Source: a virus. From it: a DNA stretch of 26,484 bases. The number at the start of each line of letters is the position of its first letter. The first letter of the stretch is position 1. Shown here in pieces: positions 16,201 through 24,689 of this stretch. Location: positions 1 to 26,484 of the IMG/VR virus record IMGVR_UViG_3300027852_000155; one strand, given 5' to 3'. A program made the translations under genes and the position numbers. The notes beneath the pieces are model-generated. The model saw only the letters and a program-made list of their open reading frames with translations, was not told where the DNA came from and ran no database searches.

Positions 16201-19200
16201 TGAGGTCACGATATTCACACCCATGAACAAGGGCACGACATTCCGGTTCCAGCCAAATGAGGCGGGGCTGGATGCGGTCAAGGGTGTGCTGAAAAAGTGG
16301 AAAACGTCACCGGCTAAAACGCTGGCAATGGAACCGCCAAGCGATGCGGCGCTAAACTTCGATATGCCAATGCCCGGCCACCAGCCGCTTTGGCGATCTA
16401 TCCCGACGCCGTTGCGCTCAAACGCCAATTACATTCGGATAGCTGGCGAGCGCGTTGATCTGCCTGACCAACACAAGCCAGTGCGTCGATCGAGCATAAG
16501 AACATCCGTTGAAAGAATGATCGGTTCGCGTGTTTATCAGGGGAAAATCAAAGGCAAGACGCGCGCCGGTTTCTATCGCACAAGCAACGGTGAATTGCGC
16601 CTGAACAGCTTTGACGATCTGGAAGTGCTGGCCCATGAGGTTGCGCATTGGCTCGACTTCCATAGTTCTCGCAAGGCGGCTTTCACGGCCATGCGCAAAT
16701 CGGCCCCGGCCCTTGCCAAGAAGCAGATGAAAGACCTGTCCTATACGTCGCAATCTGGAAAGGTTGAGTTGGAAGGATTCGCGGAATTCGTGCGCCTTTG
16801 GCTAACGCAATACGATGTGGCCGTTGCCAAGGCACCGGACTTCACAAAACTGTTCGAGGCTGAACTGGCAAAGGACAAGTTCCTGTTGCGCGGCTTTGAA
16901 CATCTTCGCCGGGAAATGCACAAATATTTCTATCAGGGTCCACTTGCTCAAGCGCGTGGGAACATCGGCAAAGACCCAAGCCTAAAGAATGCGACCGAGG
17001 AATTCATTCTGACCCGGCCCATATCGCGCTTGCGCCAGCAGGCCGTTGATAACCTGCATGGGATCAAGGTCGCCGAGCGGGAAAGCACGGGCACAATCGC
17101 GAGTGCTGAAAATTCGCCCTACAAGCTGATGCAATTGGTCAATGGGGCCGAGGGCGTTTACGAGGCAACGGTTCGGTGGGGCACGCCAAAGCTGGAAGCG
17201 GATGGATCGTTCTCGTTCAACGGCAAAGCCCTGAATGAAATTTTCCGGCCGATTTACAAGATGGGCCCAAAGGCGTTTGACGATTTCTTGCTCTATGCCG
17301 CGGGTCGGCGCGCCAATGAGTTGAAGAAACAAGACCGCGAAAACCTGTTCGATCAGGAACAAATCGCGGCCATGCTAGAATTAAAGCGACCTGAGTTCGA
17401 TGCGGTTTTTGATGAATACCAACAGTTCAATTTGGAAATGCTGGATTTCTACGTGGACATGGGGCTGATAACGAAGGACCAGAAAAAGGCTTTCAGGGCA
17501 GCGAATGAAAACTACATTCCCTTCCATCGGATTTCTGAAAGTCTCGAAACGGGACGGCCCACCAGCGGTGTGTCGATAGGGGCGAGATTGAAGGGCGGCG
17601 ACAGAAACGTCCGCAATCTGGCAGACAACATTGTCGAAGGCGTTATGACCAACATCCGGGCTGCGATGATCGCCAAGGCAAAACAAACCCTCTACCGACA
17701 AGTCTCTAAGAGCGACACGGGCGGTTCGTTTGCTGTTAAAATTGGGACCGACAGCAAGGCAGTTAAGGCGCGTCTTGATGATATGGCTGGCAAGGTTGCC
17801 GAGGCGATGCTGCGTCTTGGCTTTGGTGTGTCCAAAGACGGAATGATAATGGGCACGGGTCAGTCTGGAACCATCACCGATGTGGACGAAATCGCCACAG
17901 TTCTAAAAGACAACCCGGAATTGTTGATGCTCTGGAACCATAACGTCGCCCCGACCACCCAGGAAACTTACGTGGATTCGGCGATCATCGGCGGCAAGCA
18001 GGTTTATTTTGAGGTTCAAGATCCGGTCTTGGTCGATAGCCTTCTGGCAAACCAGCACATGAAATACGGACTTTTGATGCGCTCGCTCGTCGGTGTTCGC
18101 CGGTTCTATACGCGCACGATCACCAACATGGTTCAGTTCATCACGCCCAACATAAGCCGCGACACCCTGACCGCTGCCGGCCTGTCCGACAGCCGGTTCC
18201 GCCCGTTCTGGGATAGCCTGCGTGGCATGAAGCAAATCCTGACAACTTCGGATGTTTATAAAGACTGGAAGTTGCAGGGCGGCGGCTATGCGTCCTTTGT
18301 CGAGGCATCCACAGCAGAGGGGCGGCACCGCGCACAACTGGACATGCCGTCACGCGGCCCGCTTGATGTGTTGGCAAAGGGGCTGGCATCCTATGACGCC
18401 TTGTCCGCGGCATTTGAGAACGCAACGCGCGTCGGCGAATTTATGCGGGCGCAAGAGCGCGGAACATCAAAGAAAGAAGCGGCCTTTCGGGCTCGGGAAG
18501 TATCGACAGATTTCAGCAAAAAGCCGGGGAACCGCGAGTGGTCCGGTTTCTTGCAGATTGTTCCTTTTGCAAACGCTGCCCTTCAAGGTAACGACCGGAT
18601 GGTCAAGGCGTTCACAGGCGAGGATGGCCGAGTGCAAAAAGGTCGCATGGCTTCCTATGCTCTGCGCCGCACATTCTTTTCCGCTGGCACAGCAATGGCA
18701 GCCTTTACAGCGTTCCTTTGGTATCTGCAAAACGACGACGAGCGATACAAGGCATTGACGCCAGATCAGAAAAGCCGGTTCTGGCACATTTGGTTGCCGG
18801 GCAAAGAAAACGCCATTCAGATTCCAAAGCCTTACGGGTTGGGTTTGATCTTTGCAGACACGGTTGAGAATGCGCTGGACTATGTGAAGGACAAGGATGG
18901 GGCCGAGGTCGCGACAAATCTTGCTTGGGCAATGAAGCACCATTTCTGGTTCATGGATTATCCCGGCGCGATCCAGCCAATCGTTGACCACATGACTAAC
19001 CAGAAATTCACGGGCGCGCCGGTTATCCCGCCGAGCCTTGAGAATGTTTCGAATGAATTGCAGTTCACAGACAGAACGCCGGAAATCTATCGCCGCATGG
19101 GTCGGACGATGGGCGTGTCGCCGTTGCTGGCAGAGCATTATTTCCGGGGATACCTGGGCTATGTCGAGCAATACTGGACGGACGCCACTGAAACGATGCT

Positions 19201-19648
19201 TTGGGACACTGAGACTTGGGGCCCGAGGCCCTTCCCGCGTGGGATTGATGACTACTTTGTGAAGCAGTTCAAGGGGGCCAAAATATCATATCGGACGAAA
19301 TACACCGAAGGATATTACGATCTTAGAAAGCGCGCGGCCACAGCGACAGCCGATTTGCGCATGGCAGAAAAGATCATTCTCAGGGATGGGACGCGATTGC
19401 AGGAAGTGGCATCCAACGAAATGAACCAAGTTCTTATCGGCTTGACCAAGGTTTTCGCCCAAATCGACAAAGTGTTGGGTGATGGGCAAAAAACTGTTAT
19501 TGCAATCAAGTATGACCCGAGTTTGACCCGCGCCGAAAAGGAAACCCAGATTGAAAACTGGTATGAACAAAGGCATGAACTTGTGAAAGATGTTTACTTG
19601 GCGGCGGAAACTGAGGTCGAGAAGGTCGAAAGGGGCTTAGGCAAATGA
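13265..19648 (+). CDS. Giant polyvalent ejection protein: lysozyme-like, pyrophosphatase-like, metallopeptidase and LPD38-like domains
   Basis: This 2127-residue protein carries several domains in order. (1) Two tandem repeats KTATNPxTGEKV...W (2-24, 26-46). (2) A hydrophobic Ala/Gly-rich helical region (about 220-370) that could cross membranes. (3) A lysozyme-like domain (about 438-600) with E452 and SAAGRYQI (495-502). (4) An inorganic-pyrophosphatase-like domain (about 713-860) with ADGDHVDVYVG, whose aspartates 765, 767 and 770 match the family metal-binding motif. (5) A zinc metallopeptidase with HEVAH (1124-1128) and EGFAEF (1170-1175). (6) A long C-terminal helical region with an LPD38-like block (about 1815-1880, from WYLQNDDERYKAL). 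Such combinations define phage polyvalent proteins, thought to be delivered with DNA to counter the host. The lysozyme would open peptidoglycan. Substrates of the other domains are unknown. It overlaps both flanking genes by 4 bases. Confidence 0.85.
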   Translation: MKTATNPTTGEKVFFNEESNKWQPLKTATNPETGEKVYQQGDQWLPYEASNQPEAPRSSDETGVIAAGKRIARRLPGVAEATGQALQNVPENLTIGALGLGLAEAELEAGVSRSDEQAQIKGGAALEQMDAQMADLQASLSTAPRDQRAAIQSKIIDLRSQQGQQRQLFGASKQEAQREARQATQAEIDAEDKRIAISEEQETLVNINAPKGSAEWYIAQAIGATAEMAPALVASVLTRSPAPAMTFMGGYSGGRAYVSGRAEGLTPGEARGYATLNAIAEGIPEAIPVAVLLRPGAKFLTRIVQGAAAESAQEMLTEALQVAIDRGYITPETTWAEARERILDAGIIGSMAGVSMAGVVTATEGTMTAGQAIGRRVMDKFTSAQPVAPQSEAAPVVEGVEAPQQPGTAPPDAPVVPEGQEGPTPDTQAPAAPEGAADPFTRNVLAFVGDKEAPGGFDQVYSGSKLAPPKPITTMSINELLAWQDASVAAGSESSAAGRYQIIRKTLRGLVAKMGLNGSETFNQELQDRLAVELMNEAGLAQFKAGEITASEFGNRLSGVWAALPRVSGDGAGRSTYAGDGLNAATTSVDAFMGILAGDEYVAGEMTGGHGVGGNQSSPAPEAKGGTSQPSQSGVATTPEQGVPEPVTTEIEATQAQPEAEPKTEPQEVAEQAEQPVEEQPAPPKSPEAEAEVINKAIENIETDPTDAQKEAGNYPKGHVKIEGLDVTIENGAGHVRKGTDENGKAWEVTMPAHYGYIKRTVGADGDHVDVYVGEVPNPNSVFVVDQIDLDTGKFDEHKVILSVADAKAAGMLYRAGFSDGKGGDRMGALSEMTMDQFKAWLDKGSQKKPFGKIAKVSRETSATDTKPKSKAPVLDDLVKEEPDAKKRAAVMRKAAGTSENVSWDNLEADQKVNAIALAQASKMPTQKTAPRKKPKKRAEPLPVPRKEIELARKTAMDKLREATAEIKRKMARGDDTLVEVTIFTPMNKGTTFRFQPNEAGLDAVKGVLKKWKTSPAKTLAMEPPSDAALNFDMPMPGHQPLWRSIPTPLRSNANYIRIAGERVDLPDQHKPVRRSSIRTSVERMIGSRVYQGKIKGKTRAGFYRTSNGELRLNSFDDLEVLAHEVAHWLDFHSSRKAAFTAMRKSAPALAKKQMKDLSYTSQSGKVELEGFAEFVRLWLTQYDVAVAKAPDFTKLFEAELAKDKFLLRGFEHLRREMHKYFYQGPLAQARGNIGKDPSLKNATEEFILTRPISRLRQQAVDNLHGIKVAERESTGTIASAENSPYKLMQLVNGAEGVYEATVRWGTPKLEADGSFSFNGKALNEIFRPIYKMGPKAFDDFLLYAAGRRANELKKQDRENLFDQEQIAAMLELKRPEFDAVFDEYQQFNLEMLDFYVDMGLITKDQKKAFRAANENYIPFHRISESLETGRPTSGVSIGARLKGGDRNVRNLADNIVEGVMTNIRAAMIAKAKQTLYRQVSKSDTGGSFAVKIGTDSKAVKARLDDMAGKVAEAMLRLGFGVSKDGMIMGTGQSGTITDVDEIATVLKDNPELLMLWNHNVAPTTQETYVDSAIIGGKQVYFEVQDPVLVDSLLANQHMKYGLLMRSLVGVRRFYTRTITNMVQFITPNISRDTLTAAGLSDSRFRPFWDSLRGMKQILTTSDVYKDWKLQGGGYASFVEASTAEGRHRAQLDMPSRGPLDVLAKGLASYDALSAAFENATRVGEFMRAQERGTSKKEAAFRAREVSTDFSKKPGNREWSGFLQIVPFANAALQGNDRMVKAFTGEDGRVQKGRMASYALRRTFFSAGTAMAAFTAFLWYLQNDDERYKALTPDQKSRFWHIWLPGKENAIQIPKPYGLGLIFADTVENALDYVKDKDGAEVATNLAWAMKHHFWFMDYPGAIQPIVDHMTNQKFTGAPVIPPSLENVSNELQFTDRTPEIYRRMGRTMGVSPLLAEHYFRGYLGYVEQYWTDATETMLWDTETWGPRPFPRGIDDYFVKQFKGAKISYRTKYTEGYYDLRKRAATATADLRMAEKIILRDGTRLQEVASNEMNQVLIGLTKVFAQIDKVLGDGQKTVIAIKYDPSLTRAEKETQIENWYEQRHELVKDVYLAAETEVEKVERGLGK
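13268..13402 (+). repeat. Tandem coding repeat at the start of the polyvalent gene
   Basis: Two diverged direct repeats of about 70 bases start at 13268 and 13340. Each encodes K-T-A-T-N-P-x-T-G-E-K-V followed by a short charged loop and a W-x-P ending. The pattern looks like a small beta unit, perhaps used to dock the protein in the virion or to another ejection protein. The repeats differ mostly at silent or loop positions, so this is an old duplication rather than a recent one. Confidence 0.7.
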
Positions 19649-21012
19649 GCAATTCAAGAATGAACAACGGGCTGTTCCGGGCCTTTGACCCTGACACCGG
19701 CAAGCCTTTGTCTCTGGGCAAGGTTTACACCTATGAACCCGGCACAACGACGCCCCGGACGGCCTATCAGGACAAGGCAAAGGTTGCCTCACACCTGAAC
19801 CCAATCATCCTGAATACAACGGGCGAGGCGGTCATTTTCCTTGAGGGCGAATATGATCTTGCCGTCTACGATTCCGACGATGTTCTGGTTTTCACGATGT
19901 CGGATGTCTACGGCGCGATGGACGAGGGAAGTATTCAAACGATTGTCGATGATTCTGTTGCCGCTTCGATTGTTGGTTACGATGTTCGGTTGATCCAAGC
20001 CACCGAAACGCTGGTGATAGAGGATGCAGCCCGCTTGTTGCGGGTTGATGCGTCCCTTGGCGATGTCACGCTAACGCTGCCAACAGCGGCGGCTATGGGC
20101 GACGACAAGCCCGCGATCTGGATTAAACGGATCGACAACAGCGCGAACACTGTGACGATTGATGGCAATGGTTCTGAGACTATTGATGGTGCGTTGACCT
20201 ATTCGCTTGCGTCCCAACATCAAAGTGCGGCTCTTAGATGCAATGGGTCAGTGTGGAACCTTCAAACTGAAAGCGTTCCATCTTCTCAAAAAGTCATAAG
20301 CAAGGCGGCAAACTATACGATTTTATCTGCGGATCGTTCAAAGTTACACATTGGAACCGCTGCGCTGACCTTCACCCTTCCACCATCGCAAGACGGTTTG
20401 GTTTATCAGATCAAAGCCTCTGGTGGCGCGGTGGCGATAGACCCAGACGGTTCCGAGACGATAAATGGAAATTCGATATTCACTCTGCAAGATGGGGAAA
20501 CTGCACACCTGACCGGCGACGGGACCGGCTGGCATATGGATGTGCCAAATGCTTATCGGCCACGCGTCCACTCGCAGGTGTATCCAATTACGCCCGCACT
20601 TGATGACACTCATGGATCGTCGCCAGTTGCCGATCAACACAAAACGAATGGTGTGAATACCGAGATTATTTTGGCGTCGGGGGAGAGCGTCGATTTCATA
20701 ATCGACCACCAAGTGCAACTCGAAAACGACACTGTGACCAGTTCAATCGCTCAGGTTTCGAGTTCGATTCATATTGAGAAAGGCGGGGTTCCAAATATTG
20801 GCCCAGCGGCTCGCGTTTACATGGATATGGCGATGCCAACAGATAACAATAAATCTGGCCTCTCTATGCTGGCTGGAACCGATCAAGTCACACTGACTGG
20901 TCCCGGCACGTTTACATTTTTTCACGAATTAAAAACCCTAACATTCGGCGTCGGTGAACTTTGCGACAGGGATAGTCAGAGGTTTTCAATCACGCGAGCG
21001 TCCGATGTTTAG
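19645..21012 (+). CDS. Tail fibre/spike protein with head-binding N-terminus, 455 aa
   Basis: The N-terminal about 90 residues (LSLGKVYTYEPGTTTPRTAY, then NPIILNTTGEAVIFLEGEYD) match the domain that fixes podovirus tailspikes and fibres to the tail hub. Two tandem beta units follow (about 130-208 and 222-300). Each has TLP, then V-x-I-D-x-(N/D)-G-S-E-T-I-(D/N)-G, then a Trp near the end. The C-terminal part (about 310-455) is beta-rich and not assigned; no catalytic motif is visible. It probably acts as an anchoring fibre or adaptor that carries the later receptor-binding proteins. It overlaps the polyvalent gene by 4 bases, with AGGGG upstream as the ribosome-binding sequence. Confidence 0.8.
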   Translation: MSNSRMNNGLFRAFDPDTGKPLSLGKVYTYEPGTTTPRTAYQDKAKVASHLNPIILNTTGEAVIFLEGEYDLAVYDSDDVLVFTMSDVYGAMDEGSIQTIVDDSVAASIVGYDVRLIQATETLVIEDAARLLRVDASLGDVTLTLPTAAAMGDDKPAIWIKRIDNSANTVTIDGNGSETIDGALTYSLASQHQSAALRCNGSVWNLQTESVPSSQKVISKAANYTILSADRSKLHIGTAALTFTLPPSQDGLVYQIKASGGAVAIDPDGSETINGNSIFTLQDGETAHLTGDGTGWHMDVPNAYRPRVHSQVYPITPALDDTHGSSPVADQHKTNGVNTEIILASGESVDFIIDHQVQLENDTVTSSIAQVSSSIHIEKGGVPNIGPAARVYMDMAMPTDNNKSGLSMLAGTDQVTLTGPGTFTFFHELKTLTFGVGELCDRDSQRFSITRASDV

Positions 21013-21358
21013 TATTTGCTCCATATTCCTTGCCGTGTCGCTGCACATGGGCCTCGGTGACGGGTGGAACGATGTTCATCCGGGCGCAAGGTGCGAGGTC
21101 GGTCAGTGGACAGCGGGGGCCTACTACAACAGCGAGCGAACAATTTCCCCATATGCGTCCTACACCTTTGAACACGAATCTTTGTTCTTGGATTTGGGAA
21201 TTGTCGGCGGATATTCCGGGGCCGATGTTTTGCCGTTCTTTCGGGCAGGTGTTGATCTTGAACGTGCCGGAAAACTGTTTGTCATGCCGGGTTTTGTCGA
21301 GGAACAGGACGGAACCCTGCGGATTGGTGCCGTGATGGGTTACGAGATAACTTTTTGA
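21005..21358 (+). CDS. Small secreted or outer-membrane-like beta-rich protein, 117 aa
   Basis: The product starts with a hydrophobic stretch (FSICSIFLAVSLHMGLG) that looks like a signal peptide. Alternating aromatic/polar strands follow: WTAGAYYNSERTISPYASYT, then LFLDLGIVGGY and RIGAVMGYEITF. It ends in Phe, as many outer-membrane barrel strands do. That suggests a small periplasmic or outer-membrane beta protein rather than a virion part. The ATG at 21005 overlaps the fibre stop. An in-frame GTG at 20954 would add an Arg-rich start more like a classic signal peptide, so the start is uncertain. Similar YYNS/SPY/GLVGGY proteins occur in other phages without a known job. Possible roles include altering the host surface or blocking superinfection; this is inference. 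Confidence 0.6.
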   Translation: MFSICSIFLAVSLHMGLGDGWNDVHPGARCEVGQWTAGAYYNSERTISPYASYTFEHESLFLDLGIVGGYSGADVLPFFRAGVDLERAGKLFVMPGFVEEQDGTLRIGAVMGYEITF

Positions 21359-21376
21359 AGAAAGAAGGAAAACAAC

Positions 21377-21715
21377 ATGTTTGATATAACGCTCAATCGG
21401 GCCGATCCTGACGGAAATGTCCACAAGGTTTTGTGGGAAGGTATGGCCGATGGTGACACTATCCAGCCACTATTTCCGGGTCGAATGCAGTCCGCACTTT
21501 CATCGGTTCAAATGACAGGAACATTTGGCGGAACCGTTGTTCTTCAAGGCTCAAATGATGGGGTGAATTGGGTCACGATGAAGGACACAGACGGGGCAGA
21601 CATATCAATGTCGGCTGCCGGTCTTGTTGAATTGTCGTCAACTGTTTGGGCTATTCGACCGAGCCCCGGCGCTGGCGTGTCGGATGTTGATGTCACGATG
21701 GTTCTGAGGGGTTGA
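21377..21715 (+). CDS. Small beta-sandwich-like virion protein, 112 aa
   Basis: The 112-residue product is beta-rich. It has VVLQGSNDGVNWVTMKDTDG (54-73), a phrase typical of small phage proteins with an Ig-like or carbohydrate-binding-like sandwich fold, and it ends AIRPSPGAGVSDVDVTMVLRG. AAGGAAA lies shortly before the ATG. It sits among the receptor-recognition genes and may decorate the tail or cap a fibre. No enzyme motif or signal peptide is seen. Function is inferred from fold style and position only. Confidence 0.6.
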   Translation: MFDITLNRADPDGNVHKVLWEGMADGDTIQPLFPGRMQSALSSVQMTGTFGGTVVLQGSNDGVNWVTMKDTDGADISMSAAGLVELSSTVWAIRPSPGAGVSDVDVTMVLRG

Positions 21716-21717
21716 GC

Positions 21718-24492
21718 ATGAGACGCCGCAACAAAGTCAGAACACGGGCAAGAGATCTTCCCATTTTGTTGCGTCGTCGCAGTCGGTCAGGGATCGGGGC
21801 GCTCGCCAACTACACCCCTTCCGACACGCCAGCAAACTACGTCTGGGATGCTCGCGGGGATTTCTACCACTCGCAGGTAGCAGGGGCCTCGCCTGAAGAT
21901 CACGTGACCCTCACCGGGCCTTCGGTTGTGCGGGATAGCGATGGGCTGTTGAAGTGGTCGGCGCATAATATCTGTGACTACTCAGACCTCAGTGGGGCCG
22001 TTGTTGGTGTTGTCGGGGCAGGAGGGGCGCTGCCTACAGGGTGGAGCGCGGGTTCTGGTATCGATGAGGTGGAAATCCTTGAAATATCAACATATGAAGG
22101 TTTGCCATCTATAAGGTTAAAGATAACAGCCGATGCTGCTGGAGGGACCAAATACCCAGACATACAAAACGTGATAGGTTCGACTGTTGCCGCTGACTAC
22201 ACTTTTGATTGCAAAGTGAAAGTTGTATCATCAACAAACATGGCGGTCAAAAATATGTTGCTTTACGCTGGATCAGCCATAGCTACATATTCTATGCTCG
22301 GTTCCGGCGATTGGGAAACTGTTTCAATAGAAGGTGCCGCCGCTGCGGGCGCGGCCAAGATATTTCCATTCAACGGCACGGTAAATTCACCAGACCTTGG
22401 CGTTATTGATTTTTGGATTGCAGCCCCGCGCGTCTACCGTTCCGACCTAGGCGGGATGCAGAACAACCCTGACACCGGCGACAGCTACGTGCCGACAACA
22501 GGCGCAGCGGCCTACATGCGGGCGGTCAATTACGCTGTTTCCGGCGCTCGTGAGGGGGTTCTGAATGAGCCAGCGCGGACAAATTTGGTCACATACTCTA
22601 TACCCGACGCGGCCCCCCCAACCAATTGGACGTCCCCCGTAGGGACGGGAACTGTTACACAAGCGACTTTGACAAATGGATTGCCGGGATTGCGGTTTCA
22701 GGCGACGTCTGAGCGTCCAATGGTGCAGCAGTCAGTAACTTTCGTCGCATCTACCGAATACACACTATCGGTTATTCTTGAGCCGGGAGGCACATCGTCA
22801 GGGTCCATCATTCAAGTGACAGGCCTCAGTGATGCTACAGGAACATTATCAGCCACAGCGGCTTCCGTAGACGCAAACGGGGTGGTGAGCATCACTTTCA
22901 CGACAGGTGCAGACGTTTCAGGATCAATTCGCTACGGGCTTGGCACGGCAAGCAACGATACTGGCGATGAAACGCTTGGAGGTATTCAACTCGAAGTAGG
23001 CGCATCTTATACGTCGCGAATTCCAACAACCACGGGGTCAGTCGTCCGCGCCGCCTCTGTCGTATCTGTTGCCAAAGCCCATGCAGGCACCGATGCGGAG
23101 CTTGTCGAGGGCACTTGGATCATAGGTGTTTCTGGGTTGGGCGGAACTGGCAAAGCCCTTGCTTCGTCTGTAGGCGGGGAGAATGTTTTTGAACTAGCTG
23201 CTACGGCGGTAAATACCTATTCCGGCAGTAATTTTCTGGGAAACAGTAATGGGACAGTTATTGGTGGTGAACATAAATTAGCTCTGGCATTTGAGGACGG
23301 GGTTGGAAGAAGCCTAGCCTATGACAGTGTAGCCACAACAGATGGAAACGATTATTTAGACACCAACCCGCCTGCGCAATTTTATGTTTTACAAGATCAG
23401 GGTGGGTCAGGTTTTCCCGGAGGAATTTTGCAGTTCCTAATCTTCGTTCCAAAGCGGGAAACGGATGCGGTGATTGAGGACATCACAGACCCGGCAACCC
23501 TATACGGCACGGCTCTGGAAATCCTTACACCGCTTGCAGACATTAGCGACACGGTGGGCAACGGCCCTTGGGTTGTTGATTATTCAGCGGCCTACTTTGG
23601 CAATGATTTGGATGTTTCACTGTCTTTGGGGCAATCACCAGAGGGCACAATCCTTGATACATCGGCGCAAACAATCACGATACCTGACGATATTATTTCC
23701 GACGAAGTAGTAGTAGTGATTGAAAACTCTGTTGGGATTATTCACGATATATTCTCGGTTGAAATTGCTGACGTAGCGAACACGGCACCGACGCTGGCAG
23801 ACTTCACCGCAGCGGGCGTGTCGGATGTTGGCAATTACTCGCAAAATCTGGTCGATACGGATGCAACGGGCTACCTCACGCACACCGCCACAGGGTTCAC
23901 CAACACCGGCAAGCTGACTTACTCGTTTTGGATTGAACCAACCAATATAAATTCCACAAACGATTGGATACATCGGACCGGATCGGGCGGGGCTGGTCGG
24001 ACACTTTACCAAGACGACGCCGAGATCAAATTTGCTATCAGAGATAGTGCGGACGTTCCGGTTCTGATTGCCCGCACAAACAATGCGCCGCTGGCGGTTG
24101 GAGTGCGGACCCATGTATTTATCCAGATGGATATAACCGGGGCTTCACTGGTGGCGTCCATCAAGATCGGCGGTACAGAATATTATGGCTCTGGCGACCT
24201 GACGGTTGATAACGGCCCTGCTGTCGGCACCAAGCTGTTCAACCATGCCACGGCTGGCCAGATATGTGCGCAATCAGGATCAGTTGGCGATCTCAAATTG
24301 TCTGATTTCTTCTTTTCAAGTGATCTGGTGGATTATGCGCAATTCCACGATGGCGCGGGTGGCCCCACGAAAATCTTCGGGGATGGCAGTCCTGAGATTA
24401 AAATTACCGGTGATGCAGCCGATTGGGACGCGGCAGTAAATGTCGGCTCGGTAACACTGGCCAGTGGCGCAACAGGATTTTTGGATGCTTAG
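21718..24492 (+). CDS. Large modular tail adhesin, 924 aa
   Basis: The start is very basic (MRRRNKVRTRARD). A chain of beta-rich modules follows. An N-terminal region (about 25-75) has NYVWDARGDFYHS. Two jelly-roll-like carbohydrate-binding-style modules lie around 90-250 and 290-440, the second ending in GGIQLEVGASYTSRIPTTTG. A third beta region spans about 450-590. An Ig-like section and the linker NTAPTLADFTAAGV (about 688-701) come next, then a LamG/concanavalin-like C-terminal module with LTYSFWIEP and LVASIKIGGTEYYG. No hydrolase active site was recognised, so it probably binds host surface sugars. ATG 21718 is preferred to TTG 21712 because GAGGGG (21706-21711) lies 6 bases upstream. 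Exact domain families need profile searches. Confidence 0.7.
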   Translation: MRRRNKVRTRARDLPILLRRRSRSGIGALANYTPSDTPANYVWDARGDFYHSQVAGASPEDHVTLTGPSVVRDSDGLLKWSAHNICDYSDLSGAVVGVVGAGGALPTGWSAGSGIDEVEILEISTYEGLPSIRLKITADAAGGTKYPDIQNVIGSTVAADYTFDCKVKVVSSTNMAVKNMLLYAGSAIATYSMLGSGDWETVSIEGAAAAGAAKIFPFNGTVNSPDLGVIDFWIAAPRVYRSDLGGMQNNPDTGDSYVPTTGAAAYMRAVNYAVSGAREGVLNEPARTNLVTYSIPDAAPPTNWTSPVGTGTVTQATLTNGLPGLRFQATSERPMVQQSVTFVASTEYTLSVILEPGGTSSGSIIQVTGLSDATGTLSATAASVDANGVVSITFTTGADVSGSIRYGLGTASNDTGDETLGGIQLEVGASYTSRIPTTTGSVVRAASVVSVAKAHAGTDAELVEGTWIIGVSGLGGTGKALASSVGGENVFELAATAVNTYSGSNFLGNSNGTVIGGEHKLALAFEDGVGRSLAYDSVATTDGNDYLDTNPPAQFYVLQDQGGSGFPGGILQFLIFVPKRETDAVIEDITDPATLYGTALEILTPLADISDTVGNGPWVVDYSAAYFGNDLDVSLSLGQSPEGTILDTSAQTITIPDDIISDEVVVVIENSVGIIHDIFSVEIADVANTAPTLADFTAAGVSDVGNYSQNLVDTDATGYLTHTATGFTNTGKLTYSFWIEPTNINSTNDWIHRTGSGGAGRTLYQDDAEIKFAIRDSADVPVLIARTNNAPLAVGVRTHVFIQMDITGASLVASIKIGGTEYYGSGDLTVDNGPAVGTKLFNHATAGQICAQSGSVGDLKLSDFFFSSDLVDYAQFHDGAGGPTKIFGDGSPEIKITGDAADWDAAVNVGSVTLASGATGFLDA
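23779..23820 (+). repeat. Coding repeat, copy 1: NTAPTLADFTAAGV linker
   Basis: This segment encodes NTAPTLADFTAAGV inside the 924-residue adhesin, between an Ig-like part and the LamG-like part. A diverged copy at 24640-24681 encodes NTAPTLADLTATGV at the end of the 64-residue gene downstream. The matching peptide with scattered base changes suggests an older duplication or a shared module border used in domain shuffling. Confidence 0.65.
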
Positions 24493-24494
24493 CT

Positions 24495-24689
24495 ATGAAA
24501 ATATTTGAAGTGTGGGTTGTCGATCACTGGTCTGAAATCAAGACCAACGCAGCCGGTGAGGCCGTCTATGCAAGTAATGGTGGGCAGGTTGGCGACGGGA
24601 TGCGGATCACGCGTGTTTCCAACGCACCGGAACCAGTCAACACCGCGCCGACACTGGCCGACCTTACAGCAACAGGAGTTTTAAAATGA
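24495..24689 (+). CDS. Small linker-like protein, 64 aa (possible adhesin remnant)
   Basis: The frame begins at ATG 24495, two bases after the adhesin stop; a longer in-frame start at 24423 would lie inside the adhesin gene and is not favoured. The product, MKIFEVWVVDHWSEIKTN and onward, looks like a small beta-strand unit followed by EPVNTAPTLADLTATGV. That last phrase is the same inter-domain linker found in the upstream adhesin, yet here the protein stops 3 residues later. It overlaps the next gene by 4 bases (ATGA). It may be a true small tail protein, or the leftover front of a once larger adhesin split by a module exchange. Confidence 0.55.
   Translation: MKIFEVWVVDHWSEIKTNAAGEAVYASNGGQVGDGMRITRVSNAPEPVNTAPTLADLTATGVLK
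24640..24681 (+). repeat. Coding repeat, copy 2: NTAPTLADLTATGV linker
   Basis: This is the diverged counterpart of 23779-23820. It lies at the very end of the 64-residue gene, directly before the start of the beta-helix tailspike gene, so it marks a likely module junction. Confidence 0.65.
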
